64,000 bases of DNA from Natrialba hulunbeirensis JCM 10989 (GTDB lineage: Archaea; Halobacteriota; Halobacteria; Halobacteriales; Natrialbaceae). The notes beneath the pieces are model-generated. The model was not told where the DNA came from. It was given only the letters and a program-made list of their open reading frames with translations, and ran no database searches. Each line of letters starts with the position of its first letter. The stretch's first letter is position 1. Where the stretch lies: positions 1 to 64,000 of the forward strand of contig NZ_AOIM01000043.1 of the NCBI RefSeq assembly GCF_000337575.1. The letters run 5' to 3'. The translations under genes and the position numbers were made by a program. Below are positions 1-8,176 of this stretch, in pieces.

Positions 1-333
1 GTTCGCGAGGAAGTGGCTCTCGTGGGCGTTGTACGCGAAGACCTGTCGGCCGAGCCAGTCGTCGTCGACCTCGCTGCCGACCGCGTCCACCTCGCCGACC
101 GCCGCGTAGCCATAGGTGAGCGGGAAAGAGAGGTCACCCTCGAGTGCATCGAGTTTGCTATCGGCGGGGAGGTCGGCGGGTGCCTCGCCGCGGTAAATCA
201 GGCCTTCGGTGCCGGCGCTGACGGCCGAGACACGCGTTCGGACGAGCACGTCTGTCGGACCGGGGTCTGGGATGGGCCGCGAACGGACCTCCACGGTTCG
301 CGGACCGGTGAAGGAGAGGGTGCGAGCGGTCAC
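1..333 (-). CDS. Zinc-binding alcohol dehydrogenase family protein, 5' part only
   Basis: The minus frame runs open off the left window edge and reads as the N-terminal half of a GroES-like medium-chain dehydrogenase: residues like LTYGYAAVGEVDAVG, then GRQVFAYNAHESHF, match the fold that binds catalytic zinc before the nucleotide domain. I chose the GTG at 333 (MTARTLSFTGPRTVEVRSRP) because the frame has a TAG stop at 390-388 and no ATG in between. About 111 codons are visible; the Rossmann domain and C-terminus lie outside the window. It follows the CDP-alcohol phosphatidyltransferase gene on the same strand by about 90 bases, so co-transcription is possible. Substrate cannot be told from this fragment. 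Confidence 0.75.
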   Translation of the reverse strand, partial: MTARTLSFTGPRTVEVRSRPIPDPGPTDVLVRTRVSAVSAGTEGLIYRGEAPADLPADSKLDALEGDLSFPLTYGYAAVGEVDAVGSEVDDDWLGRQVFAYNAHESHFLAN

Positions 334-422
334 ACTGTGCGGGCGTTCGACGGGGTCCCACTTGGGCGTTTGTACGGAAAGGGGTGCCTACCTGCCGGGG
401 TGGATCGAACTCGAGTACGCCG

Positions 423-1244
423 CTACTCATTACCCTGCAGGTGGCCAGCGGCAACGAGCCAGTCCCGACCGAAGTTCGCGAGGAAGGGGACTGCGACGAC
501 CGCCGCGAACGCGCGAGAGGTGGCGGTGTCGACGGTCGGTACGAGCGCGACGAAAATCGCGAGCATCGCCAGGGCACCCAGCACGCGCCGGACGTGACTC
601 GGAGGTAACTCGGTAGTCGGCTGCCCGCACCGGGCACGCCACCAGAGGCCGGCAACGAAGACGTATCGCGCGCCCGCGACCGCGAGAAAGACGAGTGGGA
701 GGACGCCCGCGAGTACACCCACCGTCGCGCCGACGAGGACGACGAGACCGTCCATCTCGAGATCGAGGCGTGCACCGAGGTCGGTGACGCTGTCGGTTCG
801 CCTGGCGAGCCAGCCGTCGACGGCGTCGAGAAGAGCTGCGACGGCGAATAAAATCGCCGGTGCCCACTGAAGACCGGCGCCGGGACCGGTAGCTGTCGTC
901 CAGGAGGTTGCCTCGAGTCCGCCCGCAGCTGCGGCTGCAAATCCAGCGAACCCGCCGAGTCCCGCGACTGCTGCACCGCGTGCCACGGTCACCCACGTCG
1001 CGGATGTAAATGGCGGCGCTGACGGCCCAGTGTGCTCCAAAACAACATAATAGATTATCGTAGACGTGAGCGAAAAGACCAGAAACGACCCGGCGAGAAA
1101 CGCTGCGGGAACGTCTCCCGACCACAGCGCGACGAGCGCGAGGATGAGGGCCCCACTCAGCGCTCCGAGTCCGAGCGTCGCGCGACCCCACTGGCTGTGT
1201 GGTCGGGGTGGACTCGAGTACCCTGGGCGATGATCGTCAGTCAC
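423..1244 (-). CDS. CDP-alcohol phosphatidyltransferase family membrane protein
   Basis: Membrane enzyme of phospholipid headgroup transfer. The family signature DG-x2-AR-x8-G-x3-D-x3-D is complete: DGWLARR, then G, D and D in the stretch TDLGARLDLEMDG. Several hydrophobic helices surround it (273 residues). In haloarchaea such enzymes attach a polar group to archaeol from CDP-archaeol or use a CDP-activated alcohol; the exact headgroup cannot be read here. The GTG start overlaps the end of the upstream membrane gene by 8 bases (the bases GTGACTGA hold this start and the upstream TGA), which indicates translational coupling. Confidence 0.85.
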   Translation of the reverse strand: MTDDHRPGYSSPPRPHSQWGRATLGLGALSGALILALVALWSGDVPAAFLAGSFLVFSLTSTIIYYVVLEHTGPSAPPFTSATWVTVARGAAVAGLGGFAGFAAAAAGGLEATSWTTATGPGAGLQWAPAILFAVAALLDAVDGWLARRTDSVTDLGARLDLEMDGLVVLVGATVGVLAGVLPLVFLAVAGARYVFVAGLWWRARCGQPTTELPPSHVRRVLGALAMLAIFVALVPTVDTATSRAFAAVVAVPFLANFGRDWLVAAGHLQGNE

Positions 1245-1593
1245 GGCGAACGAGGAGGAAGAGAAGGAGTGCGATCAACAGGAACTGTGCGACTTTGTCG
1301 ACGGCTTCGGCTGCCGAGAGATCGGCGAGTGCAGTGGGTTCGTTGACGACGTACCAGAGGATGATCTGTCCGGCGGTGAACGCAATGCCCAGCAGGTAGA
1401 CGAGTCGTCGCCGGTAGTTCCGGAGGACGAGCGCGATGCCGAGAAGAAAACCGGCGGTCGCGGCGAGGAACGCGACGCCCATCCAGTGGGGAAGAAACGA
1501 AACGCCGAGGACGAGGTGGACGAGCGCGCTGACGGCTGCGAGAGCGATCGCCAGCCAGTGGGTCAGCGAGAGGGAACCGACAGAGCGAGCCAC
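1237..1593 (-). CDS. Small four-helix membrane protein
   Basis: 118 residues with about four hydrophobic helices, a charged loop (LRNYRRR) and a C-terminal RRD. I do not recognise a catalytic motif; haloarchaea carry conserved proteins of this size next to CDP-alcohol phosphatidyltransferases. The coding end overlaps the start of the downstream phosphatidyltransferase gene by 8 bases, so the two are probably made together and may act together in the membrane. Function unknown. Confidence 0.7.
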   Translation of the reverse strand: MARSVGSLSLTHWLAIALAAVSALVHLVLGVSFLPHWMGVAFLAATAGFLLGIALVLRNYRRRLVYLLGIAFTAGQIILWYVVNEPTALADLSAAEAVDKVAQFLLIALLLFLLVRRD

Positions 1594-1640
1594 GGTATGG
1601 GCCTCTCAACGGGCGGGTAAAAACAGCTTTCGCCGAAACA

Positions 1641-1684
1641 GGGTGTGGGATGTGGGGTGGGGTGGGGTGGGATTAGGTGGGGTG
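1641..1684 (+). repeat. G-tract with quadruplex potential
   Basis: The intergenic plus strand holds GGGG-T-GGGG-T-GGGG-T-GGG at 1654-1671, flanked by further GGG and GGGG runs. Four runs with single-base loops are the classical G-quadruplex pattern. It lies between two minus-strand genes, 48-90 bases upstream of the start at 1593. Confidence 0.6.
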
Positions 1685-1720
1685 TGCCGACAAGAAAGGC
1701 GAGAGAACCCAGGTCGCAGT

Positions 1721-2326
1721 TCAAATCTTGTTCGCAGGCGGAACCGTGCGCTCGTCCGGTGCCGTCGTGGTGCCAGCGTGCAACAGCACGCGGACGAACG
1801 CACCGATACCGAGCGACGCAGCGAGGGAGGCGACGAGTACGGTAAGCGGGAGGGAAAATCCAACGAGTCCACAGAGAAAACTCCCTGCCAGAATCCCAGA
1901 GCCGAGTCCATCGCGCCCCACTCGCGCCGCGAGCGTACGTCCAACGGCGACGAACCCGAGCGCGACGAGCGGGAAGAGAACCGTTATACCGACCATAACG
2001 AGCGGGAGGCCGAAGAACGTCCCGACGCCGCGCCCGATCAGCACGTAGCCCGTGCTCGTCAGCCCGCTGACGACCAAGAGCCCCGGGAACCCGATACAGA
2101 TCGAAATGATCGGGCTTCGGCGTGCGGTCCGCACCGTGCGAGCACTGTATCCCTGAAGCAATCCGAGAACGACGAGGCCGAGCAGCAGCGTCGCCGCGAA
2201 CTGTACGCCGACGCGTCCGAGCGGTTCAAGTGCGTGGTACGCTTCGATCGCCCCGCTCGAGGCGAGGTTCTCGAGTACCCCGTAACCGGCGGGCCCAGAC
2301 CCAGTATATAATTCTGCTGGCCGCAT
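1721..2326 (-). CDS. Multi-pass membrane protein of unknown function
   Basis: 201 residues, five to six hydrophobic segments, a short extracytoplasmic-looking N-terminus (MRPAELYTGSGPAGYG) and a hydrophilic tail ending NKI. No catalytic signature is visible. It stands alone between the G-rich tract and the ribosomal stalk operon, which is divergent. Composition matches its neighbours and there is no sign of transfer. Confidence 0.65.
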   Translation of the reverse strand: MRPAELYTGSGPAGYGVLENLASSGAIEAYHALEPLGRVGVQFAATLLLGLVVLGLLQGYSARTVRTARRSPIISICIGFPGLLVVSGLTSTGYVLIGRGVGTFFGLPLVMVGITVLFPLVALGFVAVGRTLAARVGRDGLGSGILAGSFLCGLVGFSLPLTVLVASLAASLGIGAFVRVLLHAGTTTAPDERTVPPANKI

Positions 2327-2463
2327 AGCGCAATAGACGTGAGGGTGGACACATAGTGTTTCTGATTAGTCACAGGATTCGAACAGAATCGGTGGGGTAC
2401 CAACGCCGTGTGACTGTGTCACCCGCCATCGCGCTTCGAGACGCGTCCTGCAGTTAGTTCGAC

Positions 2464-2473
2464 GGGTTTAAGT
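2464..2473 (+). promoter_or_regulatory. TATA-like box of the ribosomal stalk operon
   Basis: The bases GGGTTTAAGT lie about 90 bases upstream of the L1 start, in a GC-rich context. A start site about 25 bases downstream would give a leader of some 65 bases, which fits the presence of a Shine-Dalgarno sequence, unusual among the mostly leaderless genes of this window. Confidence 0.5.
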
Positions 2474-2522
2474 TCGGCATGGCACTTCTCTTAACAGAGA
2501 CAGGCGTAGCCTGTTTCACTGA

Positions 2523-2556
2523 CCCGTAGGAGCACTCCTGCGTACTACGGAGGTGA
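2523..2556 (+). promoter_or_regulatory. Leader hairpin overlapping the L1 ribosome binding site
   Basis: CCGTAG at 2524-2529 can pair with CTACGG at 2545-2550 across a 15-base loop. The 3' arm runs into the strong Shine-Dalgarno GGAGGTGA at 2549-2556, four bases before the L1 ATG. Known archaeal and bacterial L1 proteins repress translation of their own operon by binding an mRNA mimic of the 23S site, so this hairpin is a reasonable candidate; the L1 link is inferred. Confidence 0.5.
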
Positions 2557-2559
2557 ACG

Positions 2560-3192
2560 ATGGCAGATTCGGATATCGAAACCGCAGTGGCTCGCGCACT
2601 CGAGGACGCACCCGATCGGAACTTCACCGAGACGGTCGACCTTGCGATTAACTTGCGCGACCTTGACCTGAACGAACCGTCGAATCGTGTTGACGAGTCC
2701 GTCGTCCTCCCGTCCGGCACCGGACAGGAGACGCGCATCGTCGTCATTGCCGAAGGAGAGACTGGAGTCCGCGCCGAAGAGGCAGCGGACGAGGTCCTTT
2801 CGGTTGACGATGTCGCAGATCTGGACGATGACGACGCCAAAGATATGGCGGACGAGACGGACTTCTTCATCGCCGAAGAGGCGATGATGCAAGATATCGC
2901 CCGGCACCTGGGTACCATTCTCGGTCCCCGCGGAAAAATGCCGGACCCGCTCTCGCCCGACGACGACGTCGTCGAGACCGTCAACAGACTCAAGAATACC
3001 GTGCAGCTTCGCTCCGGTGACCGCCGAACGTTCCACACGCTCGTCGGCTCCGAAGCAATGGACGCAGAAGACGTCGCCGACAACATCGACGTCATCCTGC
3101 GACGCCTGCACGCTGACCTCGAGAAGGGGCCCCAGAACATCGACGCCGTCTTCGTAAAGACGACGATGGGCCCATCCGTGGAGGTGGCCTAA
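2560..3192 (+). CDS. rpl1: 50S ribosomal protein L1 (uL1)
   Basis: Binds helices 76-78 of 23S rRNA to form the mobile L1 stalk that handles exit of deacylated tRNA; the family also represses its own operon. 210 residues of archaeal type with the conserved GPRGKMPDP segment near residue 124-132 and a C-terminal GPSVEVA. The ATG follows a Shine-Dalgarno GGAGGTGA at ideal spacing. First gene of the L1-L10-L12 operon, with the L10 ATG one base after its stop. No L11 gene is found next to it in this window. Confidence 0.97.
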   Translation: MADSDIETAVARALEDAPDRNFTETVDLAINLRDLDLNEPSNRVDESVVLPSGTGQETRIVVIAEGETGVRAEEAADEVLSVDDVADLDDDDAKDMADETDFFIAEEAMMQDIARHLGTILGPRGKMPDPLSPDDDVVETVNRLKNTVQLRSGDRRTFHTLVGSEAMDAEDVADNIDVILRRLHADLEKGPQNIDAVFVKTTMGPSVEVA

Positions 3193-3193
3193 G

Positions 3194-4237
3194 ATGAGCG
3201 CACAGGCAGACCGCAAGACCGAGAACCTTCCACAGTGGAAGCAAGAGGAAGTCGACGAACTCGAAGAGCTCATCGAGAGCTACGAGAGCGTCGGCATCGT
3301 CGGCATCGCCGGCATTCCCTCGAAACAGCTGCAGGACATGCGGCGTGACCTGCACGGCACCGCCGAACTGCGTGTCAGCCGCAACACACTGCAGGTTCGT
3401 GCGCTCGAGTCCGCCGGCCTCGATGATCTCGTCGACGAGATCGGTGGCCAGGTTGGGCTAATTGGCACGAACGACAACCCGTTCGCACTCTACAAGGAGC
3501 TCGAGGCCTCGAAGACGCCCGCCCCGATCAACGAGGGCGAGGTTGCCCCGAACGACATCGTCATCCCAGAGGGAGACACCGGTGTCGACCCGGGTCCGTT
3601 CGTCGGCGAACTCCAGAGTATCGGCGCGAACGCACGCATCGAGGACGGTTCGATCCAGGTTATGGAGGACTCGACGGTCCTTTCGGCCGGCGAGGAAGTC
3701 TCTGCGGACCTGGCGAACGTGCTCAACGAACTCGGCATCGAGCCCAAGGAAGTCGGGCTCGACCTTCGCGCAGTCGTCGCCGAGGGCGTCCTCTTCGACC
3801 CAGAGGACCTCGATATCGACATCGAGGCCTACGAGAGCGACGTGCAGACGGCCGCCGCTCGCGCTCGGAACCTCTCGCTCAACGCACCGTTCCCGACCGC
3901 GACGACGGCACCGACGCTCATCGCCAAGGCCACGGGCGAGGCCAAGAGCCTCGGCCTGCAGGCCGCCATCGAGGACGAAGAACTCATGCCCGACCTCGTC
4001 TCCAAGGCCGACGCACAGCTGCGTGCGCTCGCGGCCCAGATCGACGACGAGGAAGCCCTGCCCGAGGAACTGCAGGGCGTCGAGGCACCCGCTGCTGATG
4101 CGGGCGCTGCAGACGAGGGCGACGACGAATCGGCAGCCGACCAGGACGCGGAGTCCGACGCTGACGACGACACCGACGACGATGACGATGACGACGACGG
4201 TGACGGCGCAGAAGGACTCGGCGCAATGTTCGGCTAA
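3194..4237 (+). CDS. rpl10: 50S ribosomal protein L10 (uL10/P0)
   Basis: Base of the ribosomal stalk: binds the GTPase-associated centre of 23S rRNA and anchors L12 dimers that recruit elongation factors. 347 residues: rRNA-binding domain at the N-terminus, archaeal insertion domain in the middle, helical L12-binding region, then an Asp/Glu-rich hinge (about residues 300-338) ending in GLGAMFG. That tail closely matches the end of L12 next door (GLGELFG), the factor-binding peptide common to archaeal and eukaryotic stalk proteins. Tightly spaced within the operon. Confidence 0.97.
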   Translation: MSAQADRKTENLPQWKQEEVDELEELIESYESVGIVGIAGIPSKQLQDMRRDLHGTAELRVSRNTLQVRALESAGLDDLVDEIGGQVGLIGTNDNPFALYKELEASKTPAPINEGEVAPNDIVIPEGDTGVDPGPFVGELQSIGANARIEDGSIQVMEDSTVLSAGEEVSADLANVLNELGIEPKEVGLDLRAVVAEGVLFDPEDLDIDIEAYESDVQTAAARARNLSLNAPFPTATTAPTLIAKATGEAKSLGLQAAIEDEELMPDLVSKADAQLRALAAQIDDEEALPEELQGVEAPAADAGAADEGDDESAADQDAESDADDDTDDDDDDDDGDGAEGLGAMFG

Positions 4238-4261
4238 CTAACACTACTGGAGGATACAACA

Positions 4262-4603
4262 ATGGAATACGTTTACGCTGCACTCATCCTGAACGAATCG
4301 GACGAAGAGATCAACGAAGACAACCTCACCGACGTGCTCGACGCCGCTGGCGTCGACGTCGAAGAGTCCCGTGTCAAGGCGCTCGTCGCCGCACTCGAGG
4401 ACGTCGACATCGACGACGCCGTCTCCGAGGCCGCAGCCGTCCCAGCCGCCGGAGCCGCCGCAGGCGGCGCCGCCGCAGCTGACGAGGCTGCTGACGAGGG
4501 TGGCGACGACGAAGAGACCAGCGACGTCCCGGACACGACGGACGAGGACGACGACGAGGACGACGAGGCAGACGGCGAAGGCCTCGGCGAACTCTTCGGC
4601 TAA
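4262..4603 (+). CDS. rpl12: 50S ribosomal protein L12 (P1/P2 type)
   Basis: Stalk protein that dimerises through its N-terminal helices and docks on L10; its tail recruits translational GTPases. 113 residues: helical N-terminus ([17 protein letters not shown]), Ala-rich hinge near residues 58-75, very acidic linker, and terminal GLGELFG. A Shine-Dalgarno GGAGGA sits at 4249-4254. Last gene of the operon; a T-rich tract follows. Confidence 0.97.
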   Translation: MEYVYAALILNESDEEINEDNLTDVLDAAGVDVEESRVKALVAALEDVDIDDAVSEAAAVPAAGAAAGGAAAADEAADEGGDDEETSDVPDTTDEDDDEDDEADGEGLGELFG

Positions 4604-4668
4604 GTCCTGAGTCGGTTCGCAACTCGCACTTGCGCACTCACACGCGAGTGCGACCACGACGACACAGT

Positions 4669-4685
4669 CACTTTTGCTTTCTTTG
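4669..4685 (+). terminator. T-rich tract after the stalk operon
   Basis: The plus strand reads CACTTTTGCTTTCTTTG some 65 bases after the L12 stop. Archaeal RNA polymerase terminates at T-rich runs without needing a hairpin, so this is a plausible end for the operon transcript. Confidence 0.4.
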
Positions 4686-4733
4686 ACGCTCACCACCGAC
4701 AGTTACTTCTCCGTTGTCCGTACCAACTCATTC

Positions 4734-5438
4734 GTGACAACCGCCGTGTACTTCGACCTCGACGGAACGCTCTGTACGTACGACGAGTCGTTCGAATCGC
4801 TGTTTCGGCAGACTGTCTCACCCTACGACATACCGACTGCCACGGCATACGACGCCTACGTCGAGCACCTGTTAGACGCACTCGATCGCTGCGAGCCCGA
4901 CCCGTACCGCCGTGCGTTTGAAACCATCGTGACGAAACACGATCTCGAGGCCGACGTGACGCCGGCCACACTCGCCGCCGACCACTGCGAACGCGAAGTC
5001 GACGCGACAGTTACCACGCCCGGCGCGACGCAGGTACTCGAGTCCGTCGCCGCCACGAACCCGACTGGCATCATCACCAACGGCGACGGGGAACAGCAGC
5101 GCGCGAAACTCGAGCGCCACGGGCTCGATGACCGGGTCGATGAGGTGCTCGTCTCGAACGAAGTGGGAGTTCGAAAGCCCGACCGGGAACTGTTCGCGAC
5201 CGCGAAAGCACGCCTCCCGGCGGACGACTACGTTTACGTCGGCGACAGCTACGATGAGGACATCATCGGGGCGCGCGACGCCGGCTTCCGGACGGTGTAC
5301 GTCACCGGTGCCGGCGAATCCGACGTCGAAGAGTCCGCTGCTGCGGACGCCGTCGTCGAGGAAGTCGGCGAGTTACGTGACCCCGGTTTAGTTCCGGGCT
5401 CGCTTCCGGGGGTACTCGAGGACGTGTTCGTATCGTAA
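4734..5438 (+). CDS. HAD-superfamily hydrolase
   Basis: Likely small-molecule phosphatase of the Asp-nucleophile HAD fold. Motif I FDLDGTLC follows the start directly, motif II is ITNGD, motif III is the Lys in VRKPD, and motif IV is VGDSYDEDIIGARDAG. I chose the GTG at 4734 (MTTAVYFDLDGTL) because it puts motif I at residue 7-14 as in relatives; a TTG further upstream would add 20 unrelated residues. 234 residues with a helical cap between motifs I and II. Stands alone between the stalk operon and a permease; substrate unknown. Confidence 0.85.
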   Translation: MTTAVYFDLDGTLCTYDESFESLFRQTVSPYDIPTATAYDAYVEHLLDALDRCEPDPYRRAFETIVTKHDLEADVTPATLAADHCEREVDATVTTPGATQVLESVAATNPTGIITNGDGEQQRAKLERHGLDDRVDEVLVSNEVGVRKPDRELFATAKARLPADDYVYVGDSYDEDIIGARDAGFRTVYVTGAGESDVEESAAADAVVEEVGELRDPGLVPGSLPGVLEDVFVS

Positions 5439-5537
5439 TCAGATCGGAATCGAATCGTAGTGGGTACCGGTCGACCCAAGAGTCTTGCCGGACCTCGTCG
5501 CCAGAGCCGACGAGCGGAGTCCACCTCGCGGGCACGA

Positions 5538-5546
5538 GTTTAAATC
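5538..5546 (+). promoter_or_regulatory. TATA-like box for the TctA-like gene
   Basis: The bases AGTTTAAAT centre about 27 bases before the ATG at 5570, the spacing expected for a leaderless haloarchaeal transcript. Confidence 0.6.
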
Positions 5547-5569
5547 CGAAGCCGCGGCCAGATGGAGCG

Positions 5570-6811
5570 ATGGCCGTTGCCCCGGTCGAGTTCGTTGCCG
5601 ATCCAACGCTGACACTCCAGCTCCTCGCCTGGACGTTGGCTGGCGCGTCCCTTGGAAGTCTGAGCGGGCTCGTGCCCGGCCTCCACGCGAATAACTTCGC
5701 GCTCTTGCTCGCCGGCATCGCGGCGTCGGTTCCCGGGCCGCCGCTGTTCGTCGGCTGTGCAATGCTCGCGGCGGGCGTCGTCCACACCTTTCTCAACGCC
5801 GTGCCGGCGATGGCACTCGGCGTTCCTGACGCCGAGATGGCGGTGACGGCGCTGCCGGGCCACCGACTGGTGCTCGACGGCCGAGGCTACGAGGCGATCC
5901 GGCTCTCTGCGCTGGGTAGCATCCTCGCCGTGCTCGTCGCTGTTCCGCTCGCGATACCCGTAACCAGCGCCGTGACGGCGGTGTACCCAACGCTTCGGTC
6001 GAATCTGACACTCGTACTGGCGATGGTCGTCGTCGCGCTCGTCGCCTCCGAGTACACATGGCGCGCCCGATTCGGTGGGCTGCTCTCCTTCTCGCTCGCC
6101 GCCGCGCTCGGTGTGCTGACGCTCGACCTCTCGCCGGACGCGCCACTCGAGGCCGGCGGAATGCTCGCGCCGCTGTTCGCCGGCCTGTTCGGCGCACCCG
6201 TGTTGATCGACGCGGTTTTCGGGTCGGGAATCCCGCCACAGCGCGATGGGACGATCGAACTCCCGCGCTGGCTCGTGGGTGCAACGGCACTCGCCGGCGC
6301 GCTTGCGGGCGCGGTCGTCGGCTACATTCCGGGAATTTCGGCCGCGATTGCAGCCGTCGCGGTGCTCGTGCTGGTTCCCGGGAACGCGGGCGACCGCGGC
6401 TACATCGTCGCGACGAGCGGCGTCGATACAGCGAACACCATCTTTGCACTGTTCGCACTCGTCGCGATCGGTCAACCAAGAACCGGCGTGATGGTCGCCT
6501 TCGAGAACGTGAACGCGCCGCTCGAACTCCCGATCCTGCTCGGTGCCGTGCTCCTCGCGGGTGTCTGTGGCTTCGTCCTCGTGATCGTTGTCGGCGAGCG
6601 CTACCTCGAACTCGTCGGCCGCATGGCGTACTGGAAGATTTCGACCGCCGTCCTTGGACTGTTGCTCGTCCTCTCGTACCTGTTCACCGGTCCGCTCGGT
6701 ATCGTCGTCTTCGGCGTCGCTGCCGCAATCGGCATGGTGCCGGTCCGATTGCGGGCACGGCGAGTCCACCTGATGGGCGTGCTGATCGGCCCGCTCATTC
6801 TCAGTGGGTGA
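5570..6811 (+). CDS. TctA/DUF112-type tripartite transporter permease homologue
   Basis: Integral membrane protein of 413 residues with ten or more hydrophobic segments and the family's paired glycine-proline motifs: GLVPGLHANNFALLL near residues 35-49 and VGYIPGISAAIAAVAV in the second half, each in a re-entrant-like position. Bacterial TctA works with TctB and a periplasmic binding protein to import tricarboxylates. No TctB or binding protein is adjacent here, so this is a stand-alone archaeal form of uncertain substrate. A long minus-strand frame across it is an antisense shadow. Confidence 0.8.
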   Translation: MAVAPVEFVADPTLTLQLLAWTLAGASLGSLSGLVPGLHANNFALLLAGIAASVPGPPLFVGCAMLAAGVVHTFLNAVPAMALGVPDAEMAVTALPGHRLVLDGRGYEAIRLSALGSILAVLVAVPLAIPVTSAVTAVYPTLRSNLTLVLAMVVVALVASEYTWRARFGGLLSFSLAAALGVLTLDLSPDAPLEAGGMLAPLFAGLFGAPVLIDAVFGSGIPPQRDGTIELPRWLVGATALAGALAGAVVGYIPGISAAIAAVAVLVLVPGNAGDRGYIVATSGVDTANTIFALFALVAIGQPRTGVMVAFENVNAPLELPILLGAVLLAGVCGFVLVIVVGERYLELVGRMAYWKISTAVLGLLLVLSYLFTGPLGIVVFGVAAAIGMVPVRLRARRVHLMGVLIGPLILSG

Positions 6812-6893
6812 CGCAGAGTGGTGAGGAATCGACACCACAACGTGAGCCACGAATACGATTCGTAGCCGGTGTTGAAGAACAGACATAAAATCA

Positions 6894-6905
6894 ATTAATT
6901 TAATT
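6894..6905 (+). promoter_or_regulatory. AT-rich promoter for the small membrane gene
   Basis: The bases ATTAATTTAATT stand out in a GC-rich background and are centred about 27 bases before the ATG at 6928. This supports leaderless transcription and that start. Confidence 0.6.
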
Positions 6906-6927
6906 GGCGAACGCCAGAGCGTACACT

Positions 6928-7119
6928 ATGATCAACATCCACCTCTGTCTCGTCGGCATACACATCTCTCTGGTCGGCAGCGCTCTGCTCATCGAATCAC
7001 AGATAGCTGGGCATAGTCCTGGCCCGATCTCCTGGCTAATGCTTATCGGTGGGTTGATTCTTACACTCTTCTCAGTCCTCAACCAGTTGTTCCCCGTCCC
7101 AACTGGCAGCGACACATAG
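6928..7119 (+). CDS. Small two-helix membrane protein
   Basis: 63 residues starting MINIHLCLVGIHISLVG, with two hydrophobic helices separated by a short loop holding Gly-His-Ser-Pro. A TTG 24 bases upstream is in frame, but the AT-rich promoter at -27 favours this ATG. Codon use is less GC3-biased than its neighbours. No function can be assigned; it may be a peptide-sized membrane protein or a recent arrival. Confidence 0.5.
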   Translation: MINIHLCLVGIHISLVGSALLIESQIAGHSPGPISWLMLIGGLILTLFSVLNQLFPVPTGSDT

Positions 7120-7152
7120 CTACTCGTCGCAGTTGCTCAGGTCGCGCAGTGC

Positions 7153-7998
7153 TCAGGTGTCACTCGAGTACGCACGCTGCGCTGCCGTCACAACGGACTC
7201 CACTCGATCCAAGTCGACCGGGTTCGTGGTTGTACCATCTTCCTTGAGTGCTGTCCCGACGATAGCGCCGTCAGCACCGGCAGCGAAGCAGTCACCGACC
7301 GTGTCTGCAGTGACGCCACTGCCGACGAACACCGGTGTCTGAAGATCATGAGCGGAACGCTCAGCGGCGACGCGCTCAACGTCCTCGAGTGCAGTCTCGC
7401 TCCCGGTTCCACTCCCGGTGACGATCACGCCGTCCGCCTTCCCGCGCTCGACCGTCTCGAGTGCGGCCTGCTCGATGGACGCCTCGCCGACTGGCGTGGC
7501 GTGCTTGACGTGTACGTCCGCGAGAATCGCCACGTCGGGTGCGATCCGCTCTCGGAGGCGGACCGTCTCGTGGGCCCGGCCCTCGAGTACCCCCTGGTCC
7601 GTCGCGGCCGTACCGACGTGGACGTTGGTGCGGATGAAGTCGGCGTCGACGGCGGCCGCAATCGAGAGCGCTGCCTCGGCGTCGTTTCTGAGGACGTTGA
7701 TCCCGACCGGGACGTCGACGGCGTCTGCGACGGTGTTGGCGATGGCGGTCATGTCGGCGACGACGTGGGGCGGGACGGTCTCGGGATAGAACGGCACGTC
7801 GCCGAAGTTTTCGAGCATGATCGCGTCGATGCCACCGGACTCGAGTTGGGTTGCATCCGTGCGTGCTCGCTCGTGGAGCGCGTCGCGGTCGCCGCCGAAC
7901 TCGGGTGCGCCGGGGAGCGCAGGGAGGTGAACCATGCCGATGAGCGGCCGCTCGCGGTCGAACCGATCGAGGAGTGAGTCCTGCTGTGCTGTGGGCAT
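7153..7998 (-). CDS. BtpA/SgcQ family TIM-barrel protein
   Basis: 281 residues with the family opening PLIGMVHLPALPGAP, then IDAIMLENFGDVPFY, IRTNVHVG, LADVHVKHA and VTGSGTG, all typical strand ends of this TIM-barrel family. Cyanobacterial BtpA stabilises photosystem I and SgcQ is a putative sugar or nucleoside enzyme, so the name does not give the reaction. I chose the ATG at 7998 (MPTAQQDSLLDRF); the open frame continues upstream only as antisense of the flavin oxidoreductase gene. Divergent from that gene with a 178-base gap. Confidence 0.85.
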   Translation of the reverse strand: MPTAQQDSLLDRFDRERPLIGMVHLPALPGAPEFGGDRDALHERARTDATQLESGGIDAIMLENFGDVPFYPETVPPHVVADMTAIANTVADAVDVPVGINVLRNDAEAALSIAAAVDADFIRTNVHVGTAATDQGVLEGRAHETVRLRERIAPDVAILADVHVKHATPVGEASIEQAALETVERGKADGVIVTGSGTGSETALEDVERVAAERSAHDLQTPVFVGSGVTADTVGDCFAAGADGAIVGTALKEDGTTTNPVDLDRVESVVTAAQRAYSSDT

Positions 7999-8176
7999 AG
8001 GTGGTGTGACGGCGAGCGACGGTAAGTGCGGTTCCATCGATTGGTCTCCCGTGTCTGTGTCGTTGGCAGTGCCCGTGTCAGCAGCACCCCACCGTGCGCC
8101 ATGCCGACGTACTCGCAAGTCGGCAAGTGCGTCGCCGTCCACGGGCGTTTTTGCCTCGCCGTCACTAGTCCGCCCG

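Noticed and set aside
2341-2460. tRNA-like T-loop around the bases GATTCGAAC
   Set aside because: No matching acceptor or anticodon stem could be found around it.
5540-6886. 448-residue minus-strand frame across the TctA-like gene
   Set aside because: Its translation is rich in Arg, His and Glu with no domain, and the plus-strand frame has clear membrane helices and family motifs.
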